64,000 nucleotides of DNA, taken from NCBI GenBank assembly GCA_004144345.1, contig SEEL01000011.1:40935-104934 (forward strand), written 5' to 3'. This DNA is from Hyphomicrobiales bacterium (GTDB lineage: Bacteria; Pseudomonadota; Alphaproteobacteria; Rhizobiales; Devosiaceae). The notes under the pieces are model-generated. The model did no database searches and was not told where the DNA came from. It was given only the letters and a program-made list of their open reading frames with translations. The translations under genes were made by a program, and so were the position numbers. This document shows positions 59,463-64,000 of the stretch, piece after piece. Numbering within the stretch: the first letter of the stretch is position 1; every line of letters begins with the position of its first letter.

Positions 59463-60017
59463 ATGCGCTGGTCGGTCCTGCTCATTCCTCTGCTGGTGGC
59501 CGTGCTGAGCGGTTGCGCAACGAACAAGGTTGCGACGACCGTCAATGTCGACACGCCGGCCGTCTATACGCTCGATACGGGCGATGTGGTCCGCGTTACC
59601 GTCTATGGCGATGAAACGCTCACCAACACCTACACCGTCACCGACAAGGGCACGATTGCCTTCCCGCTCGCCGGGCAGGTGCAGGTGCGCGGCCAGTCGA
59701 TCACCACCGCCGAGCGGATGATCACCGAGCTGCTGGCCAATGGCTATATGATCAGCCCGAAGGTCTCGGTCGAAGTGACGACCTATCGGCCCTTCTTCAT
59801 CGAGGGCGCCGTCGGCACCGCCGGGCAATATGCCTATGTCTACGGGATGATCGCCCGGGCCGCCGTCGCGACGGCCGGCGGCTTTGCCGAATTCGCCGAC
59901 AAGGGCAGCGTCTCGGTCTACCGCAAGGTCGGCAAGACCGTCGCCAAGCTCAAGATCGGGCTCGATGAGCCGATCCTGCCCGGCGACACCATCGTCGTGC
60001 GGGAGCGCTGGCTCTAG
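59463..60017 (+). CDS. Polysaccharide export lipoprotein, short Wza type
   Basis: A 184-residue outer-membrane export protein. The lipobox L-S-G-C near residue 17 follows a short hydrophobic signal, then the export-protein domain Y-T-L-D-T-G-D-V-V-R-V-T-V-Y-G and a SLBB-like repeat F-I-E-G-A-V-G-T-A-G-Q-Y. It is about half the length of E. coli Wza and lacks its C-terminal membrane part. The ATG at 59463 places the lipobox correctly; a GTG at 59439 is eight codons upstream. It probably forms the outer end of the EPS channel with the GumC-like protein. Confidence 0.88.
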   Translation: MRWSVLLIPLLVAVLSGCATNKVATTVNVDTPAVYTLDTGDVVRVTVYGDETLTNTYTVTDKGTIAFPLAGQVQVRGQSITTAERMITELLANGYMISPKVSVEVTTYRPFFIEGAVGTAGQYAYVYGMIARAAVATAGGFAEFADKGSVSVYRKVGKTVAKLKIGLDEPILPGDTIVVRERWL

Positions 60018-60127
60018 GCCGCGTTCAGCATGCCGGAACGTTGATTTTCCTGCGAATCGGCGTTGAATCGCCACAAACGCTGCCCTAACATGCCAGCGAC
60101 TCGGGCGCCTGTAGAGGCGTTCGTCCC

Positions 60128-62020
60128 TTGTCCGCCGGTCACGGGCACCCTCAGATCTATCGGACGTTTCTCGTGTCCACCGAACGGGTCAGCGCCACTA
60201 GGCGCGACAATGCCTTTTCTCATGTCGCCAAGGCGAGCTGGGGGAAAGGCGTCGGCACGCTCTGGCGCATTACCCGCCTCAATCTGCGCCATCCGTGGCA
60301 GGTGACGATCGCCATCGTTTCCACCTTCATCGCGGCGTCGCTGCAATTGATGGTCCCGCGGCTGCTCGGCCAGGCGGTCGATCAGGCGGCGGGGCTGGGC
60401 ACGGCGGCCGAGGCCGCCAGCCAGGCGCTGTGGACCACGGCGATGCTGCTGCTCGGCATTTCCATTGCGCGCGGCATCTTCACGCTGCTGCAGAACTACT
60501 ATTCCGAGAGCGTCGGCCACCATGCCGCCTATGAGCTCCGTCTCGCCACCTATGAGAAGCTGCAGCAGCTCAGCTTCTCCTTCCACGACCGCGTGCATTC
60601 GGGCGATCTGATTACGCTTGGCATCCTCGATATCGACGGCGTGCGCATGTTCTTTGCGACGGCGACGGTCCGCTTCTTCCTCCTCGCTGTGCTGATCGGC
60701 GTCGGCGCGTATCTCCTCATCTCCACCGACTGGCTGCTGGGCCTGTTGAGCCTCAGCTTCGTGCCCTTCGTCGCCTGGAGTTCGTCGCGCGCCCACCTCA
60801 AGCTCCGCGTCACCTGGCTCGAGCTGCAGGAGCGGCTCACCGTGATGTCGCGCGTCATGGACGAGAACCTCGGTGGCATCCGCGTCGTCCGCGCCTTCGC
60901 GGCGCAGAAGCACGAGATGGAAAAGTTCGAGGCCGCGTCCAAGCACGCCCTCGACCTCGCGCATGAGCGCGTGGACCTGCGCGTCAAATCCACCTCGGCG
61001 ATGAATTTCTCCTTCTTCATCGCCATGGGCCTCGTGCTCTGGGTGGGCGGCCACAAGGTGATCGGCGGCGAGATCAGCGTCGGTACGCTGGCGCAGTTCC
61101 TCACCTTCATGACGATCCTCCAGATGCCGGTCCGCCAGCTCGGCCTGCTCGTCAATTCCATCGCCCGCGCCGCCACCTGCGGCATGCGCCTGTTCGGCCT
61201 GCTCGACATGGAACTGGCGGTCAAGGACAAGCCCAGCGCGCCCGAGATCAAGATCACCGACGGCACGCTGGTGTTCGATCGCGTCAGCTTCCGCTATCCG
61301 GGCACTACGCGCGATGTCCTCAAGGACGTCAGCTTCACGGCGAAGCGCGGCGAGACCATTGCGCTGGTCGGCCCGCCCGGCAGCGGCAAGTCGAGCCTCG
61401 TCCACCTCATCCCGCGCTATTACGACGTGGGCAGCGGCGCCATCACCATCGATGGCCAGAATGTCGCCGAGGTGACGCTCGAATCCCTCCGCCGCCAGGT
61501 TGCCGTGGTGCAGCAGGACTCGTTCCTGTTCACCACCACCATCGAGAACAACATCGCCTACGGCAATCCGTGGGCGAAGGAGCGCCGCATCGAGCGCGCC
61601 GCCGATTCTGCGCAGCTGCACAATTACGTCGCGGGTCTGCCCTCGGGCTACGACACCATTGTCGGCGAACGCGGCGTGTCGCTGTCGGGCGGCCAGCGGC
61701 AGCGCCTCACCATTGCGCGCAGTCTCGTGCTGAAGCCCGCCGTGATGGTGTTCGACGATTCAACCGCCGCCATCGACGCGGGCACCGAGCAGCGCATCCG
61801 GCTGGGCATGCGCCGCTACGCCAAGGACCGCGTGACCATCATCATCTCGCACCGGCTCTCGTCGCTCATGCATGCCGACCAGATTCTGTTCATCGAGGAT
61901 GGCCAGATCGTCGAGCGCGGTTCCCACATCGAATTGCTGGCGCGCAACGGCAAATACCGTTCGCTGTACGATCTGCAGGTCCGCCCCGAGACCGACACGC
62001 CGCTGCTGGCGGGAGAATAG
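60128..62020 (+). CDS. ABC exporter subunit with degenerate ATP site (heterodimer partner A)
   Basis: A 630-residue half transporter: membrane domain ~60-350, then ATPase with Walker A G-P-P-G-S-G-K-S-S, canonical signature L-S-G-G-Q-R-Q-R, but Walker B reads V-M-V-F-D-D-S-T, with Asp in place of the catalytic Glu. Start is taken as TTG 60128 behind GAGG; a GTG at 60176 is possible. The next gene is a related half transporter one base after this stop, so the two very probably form a heterodimer. Substrate may be a lipid or EPS component. Confidence 0.88.
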   Translation: MSAGHGHPQIYRTFLVSTERVSATRRDNAFSHVAKASWGKGVGTLWRITRLNLRHPWQVTIAIVSTFIAASLQLMVPRLLGQAVDQAAGLGTAAEAASQALWTTAMLLLGISIARGIFTLLQNYYSESVGHHAAYELRLATYEKLQQLSFSFHDRVHSGDLITLGILDIDGVRMFFATATVRFFLLAVLIGVGAYLLISTDWLLGLLSLSFVPFVAWSSSRAHLKLRVTWLELQERLTVMSRVMDENLGGIRVVRAFAAQKHEMEKFEAASKHALDLAHERVDLRVKSTSAMNFSFFIAMGLVLWVGGHKVIGGEISVGTLAQFLTFMTILQMPVRQLGLLVNSIARAATCGMRLFGLLDMELAVKDKPSAPEIKITDGTLVFDRVSFRYPGTTRDVLKDVSFTAKRGETIALVGPPGSGKSSLVHLIPRYYDVGSGAITIDGQNVAEVTLESLRRQVAVVQQDSFLFTTTIENNIAYGNPWAKERRIERAADSAQLHNYVAGLPSGYDTIVGERGVSLSGGQRQRLTIARSLVLKPAVMVFDDSTAAIDAGTEQRIRLGMRRYAKDRVTIIISHRLSSLMHADQILFIEDGQIVERGSHIELLARNGKYRSLYDLQVRPETDTPLLAGE

Positions 62021-62021
62021 C

Positions 62022-63917
62022 ATGACCACCGCCGAGGATGTCGAACTCGAGGAAGAAGACCGCAGCCGCCGGCCGTCAAAGGCCGTCGTCGGCTCGCATC
62101 GCGAAGAAGAGGAAGTCTTCGGCAAGGCGATCGACCCGAAGGTCATCCGCCGCATCTGGGCCTTCGTTCATCCCTACCGCAAGCAGATCTATCTCAGCGT
62201 CGCGGCCGTGCTGGCGTTCACGCTTACCCAGCTCGCCATTCCGCTGATCATCCGCTTCGCCATCGACCGGGGCATGCAGACCGGCGTCGACGGCACGGTG
62301 CTCGCTTGGTGCGTGGCGGCGTTCTTCCTCGTCGTCGTCGTCAATTATGGCGCGAGCTTCATCCAGGAGGGCGTGGTCGGCAAGGTAGCCGAGAACGTGC
62401 TCTTCGACATGCGCCGCGCCATGATGGAGCGGCTGCAGCGCGTCTCGCTCAGCTGGATGGACAAGACCGAAGTCGGCCGCCTGATGTCGCGCCTCCAGGG
62501 CGACGTGAACTCCATGCAGGAGTTCCTCGAGACCTCGGTGATGTCGGTCGGCGATATCGTGCTCTTGTTCGGCATCGTCATCGTGCTGATGGTGCTCGAT
62601 CCATGGCTGGGCCTGCTCACCCTCATCACCATGCCGACCCTCCTGGTCATACGCTTCTTCTGGCTGCCGCCGGCCAAGCGCAGCTTCATGGCGGCGCATG
62701 AGACCAATTCCATCGCCAATGGCGCGCTGGCCGAGGGTATCCACGGCGTGCGCACGGTGCAGAGCCTCAATCGTCAACGGGTCAATTTCGACCTCTATGA
62801 CGAGAAGGCCCACGCCAACCTCAAGACCCATCTCACCGCCGCCAAATTCGCGCAGGTGACGGTGCCGATCGTCGATACGCTCACCGGCATCTCGATGGCG
62901 ACGGTCATCGTCGTCGGCGGCTCGCTGGTCATCAACCGCTCGATCGATGTCGGCGTGATGGTGGCGTTCCTGTTCTACATCCAGCGCTTCTTCGACCCCA
63001 TCCGCTCGCTCACCATGCAATATTCGGTGCTGCAGCGGGCCATGGCCTCGGGCCAGCGCATCACCGAAGTGCTCGATGTGCCGGTCGACATCAAGGACAA
63101 GCCCGGCGCGCTGCCACTCGCCAGCGACATGGATGGCTCGGTCGAGTTCAAGAACGTCACCTTCGGCTATCGTCCCAACCAGCCCGTGCTCAAGGATGTG
63201 TCCTTCCAGGTGAAGCCGGGCGAGACCGTCGCCCTCGTCGGCCCCACCGGTTCGGGCAAGACCTCGTCCATGGCGCTGATCCATCGCTTCTACGATGTTT
63301 GGGACGGGCAGGTGCTGGTCGGCGGGCACGATGTACGCGACGTCACGCAGGATTCACTCGGCGATGGCATCGCCATGGTGCTGCAGGAACCGTTCCTGTT
63401 CACCGGCACCGTCATCGAGAACATCCGCTACAACAAGACCAACGCGACGCTCGAGCAGGTGACGCGCGCCGCGCAGGCGGTGGGCGCGCATGATTTCATC
63501 ATGGCGCTGCCCGAAGGCTACGACACGCCGCTCGAACAGCGCGGCGGCAATCTGTCGCTCGGCCAGCGGCAGCTCTTGAGCTTTGCCCGGGCGCTTGTCG
63601 CCGACGCCAAGATCCTCGTACTCGACGAAGCGACGGCCTCGATCGACAGCTACACCGAGCTCAAGATCCAGAAGGCGCTGGCGGTGCTGCTCAAGGGCCG
63701 CACCGGCCTCGTCATCGCCCACCGCCTCGCCACCATCCGCAATGCGGATCGGATCCTCGTGCTGCAGAACGGCGTTCTCATCGAGAGCGGCAATCACGAC
63801 GCGCTGATGCAGCTGGGCGGCCTCTATTCCAAGCTCTACAACATGAACTATGCGAGCTTCGACGACATCCCCGACGAACTGATCCCGCAAGGCGCAGGCG
63901 TCGGCAGCGCGACCTGA
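62022..63917 (+). CDS. ABC exporter subunit with altered signature (heterodimer partner B)
   Basis: A 631-residue half transporter: acidic N-terminal tail (E-L-E-E-E-D, R-E-E-E-E), membrane domain ~50-330, ATPase with Walker A G-P-T-G-S-G-K-T-S, signature L-S-L-G-Q (not L-S-G-G-Q) and intact Walker B I-L-V-L-D-E-A-T. GGGAG precedes ATG 62022. In the head-to-tail ATPase dimer its altered signature would pair with the degenerate Walker B of partner A, giving one weak and one working ATP site. Confidence 0.9.
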   Translation: MTTAEDVELEEEDRSRRPSKAVVGSHREEEEVFGKAIDPKVIRRIWAFVHPYRKQIYLSVAAVLAFTLTQLAIPLIIRFAIDRGMQTGVDGTVLAWCVAAFFLVVVVNYGASFIQEGVVGKVAENVLFDMRRAMMERLQRVSLSWMDKTEVGRLMSRLQGDVNSMQEFLETSVMSVGDIVLLFGIVIVLMVLDPWLGLLTLITMPTLLVIRFFWLPPAKRSFMAAHETNSIANGALAEGIHGVRTVQSLNRQRVNFDLYDEKAHANLKTHLTAAKFAQVTVPIVDTLTGISMATVIVVGGSLVINRSIDVGVMVAFLFYIQRFFDPIRSLTMQYSVLQRAMASGQRITEVLDVPVDIKDKPGALPLASDMDGSVEFKNVTFGYRPNQPVLKDVSFQVKPGETVALVGPTGSGKTSSMALIHRFYDVWDGQVLVGGHDVRDVTQDSLGDGIAMVLQEPFLFTGTVIENIRYNKTNATLEQVTRAAQAVGAHDFIMALPEGYDTPLEQRGGNLSLGQRQLLSFARALVADAKILVLDEATASIDSYTELKIQKALAVLLKGRTGLVIAHRLATIRNADRILVLQNGVLIESGNHDALMQLGGLYSKLYNMNYASFDDIPDELIPQGAGVGSAT

Positions 63918-63943
63918 CAGCGGAGCCCGCAGTCGGCACCAAT

Positions 63944-64000
63944 CCTCCCCCGTGAAACGGGGGAGGGGGACCGGCGAAGCCGGTGGTGGGGGCGGTCGAA
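63944..64000. repeat. Tandem GAA-loop hairpins, start of an intergenic repeat (cut by window end)
   Basis: CCTCCCCCGT-GAA-ACGGGGGAGG (63944-63966) is a perfect ten-base stem with a GAA loop, followed by ACCGGC-GAA-GCCGGT (63970-63984). The sequence runs on as G-rich repeat to the end of the window. It begins 27 bases after the exporter stop and may end that transcript, though no T-run is seen. It is a different family from the repeats at 13276 and 17657. Confidence 0.75.

Noticed and set aside
59463..60017. Wza-like gene as a truncated pseudogene
   Set aside because: It has a signal, lipobox, complete export and SLBB-like segments and a natural stop. Short forms of the family exist, so truncation is not supported.
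41335..63917. Exosortase (XrtA/PEP-CTERM) system
   Set aside because: The amidotransferase, ligase and ACP resemble genes of such loci, but no exosortase, PEP-CTERM protein or matching PrsK/PrsR regulators are present in the window.

Overview
The window is GC-rich, almost gap-free bacterial DNA. It looks like an alphaproteobacterium of the Hyphomicrobiales (Devosia/Rhizobium-like). This rests on an Irr-type iron box, several binding-protein-dependent sugar ABC systems with UgpC-type ATPases, short intercistronic palindromic repeats of a kind common in that order, and the make-up of the exopolysaccharide locus. The order-level placement is inference; no rRNA or tRNA gene is present. No stretch longer than about 300 bases lacks a gene.

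Layout. (1) 1-2207: end of a sugar ABC transporter operon plus a GH5 glycosidase. (2) 2211-7987 (minus): a ferric-siderophore importer (binding protein, ATPase, two FecCD permeases) followed by an MsbA-like exporter, with an Irr-box-like palindrome in front. (3) 8058-9500: a long-chain polyol dehydrogenase; then a small acylphosphatase-like protein without its catalytic residues. (4) 9877-23532: a nitrogen-compound catabolic island. A minus-strand triad (Rieske-only protein, Rieske-less non-haem iron oxygenase, GST) recalls the NdmC/NdmE arrangement of methylxanthine N-demethylation. It diverges from a plus-strand operon with a sigma-54-type promoter. That operon encodes a purine/nucleoside-type BMP ABC importer, two isochorismatase-fold hydrolases (biuret hydrolase-like), AtzG/AtzE/AtzH-like proteins, a 5-formyl-THF cyclo-ligase-like protein and a GntR regulator. 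A convergent gene encodes an AtzF-like allophanate hydrolase. The likely end products are ammonia and CO2; the starting substrate is unknown.

(5) 23602-33654: a sugar-acid module with a GntR regulator, an ABC importer, three enolase-superfamily (mandelate racemase-like) enzymes and an RraA-type aldolase. (6) 33688-41264 (minus): a LacI regulator, ABC importer and GH2 glycosidase operon. (7) 41335-63917: an exopolysaccharide locus with flippase, kinase-less Wzz/GumC, Wzy-like polymerase/ligase, deacetylase, four glycosyltransferase-type genes, a CelD/BcsL-like acyltransferase, a WecG transferase, a WcaJ-type initiating transferase, a short Wza lipoprotein and a probable heterodimeric ABC exporter.

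Inside the EPS locus a tightly packed minus-strand cassette (AsnB amidotransferase, acyl carrier protein, AMP ligase, NadE-like ammonia ligase) runs directly into the initiating transferase gene. It may make an ACP-bound, amidated acyl group that decorates the polymer. This cassette and the split Rieske system are the two best candidates for undescribed biology here.
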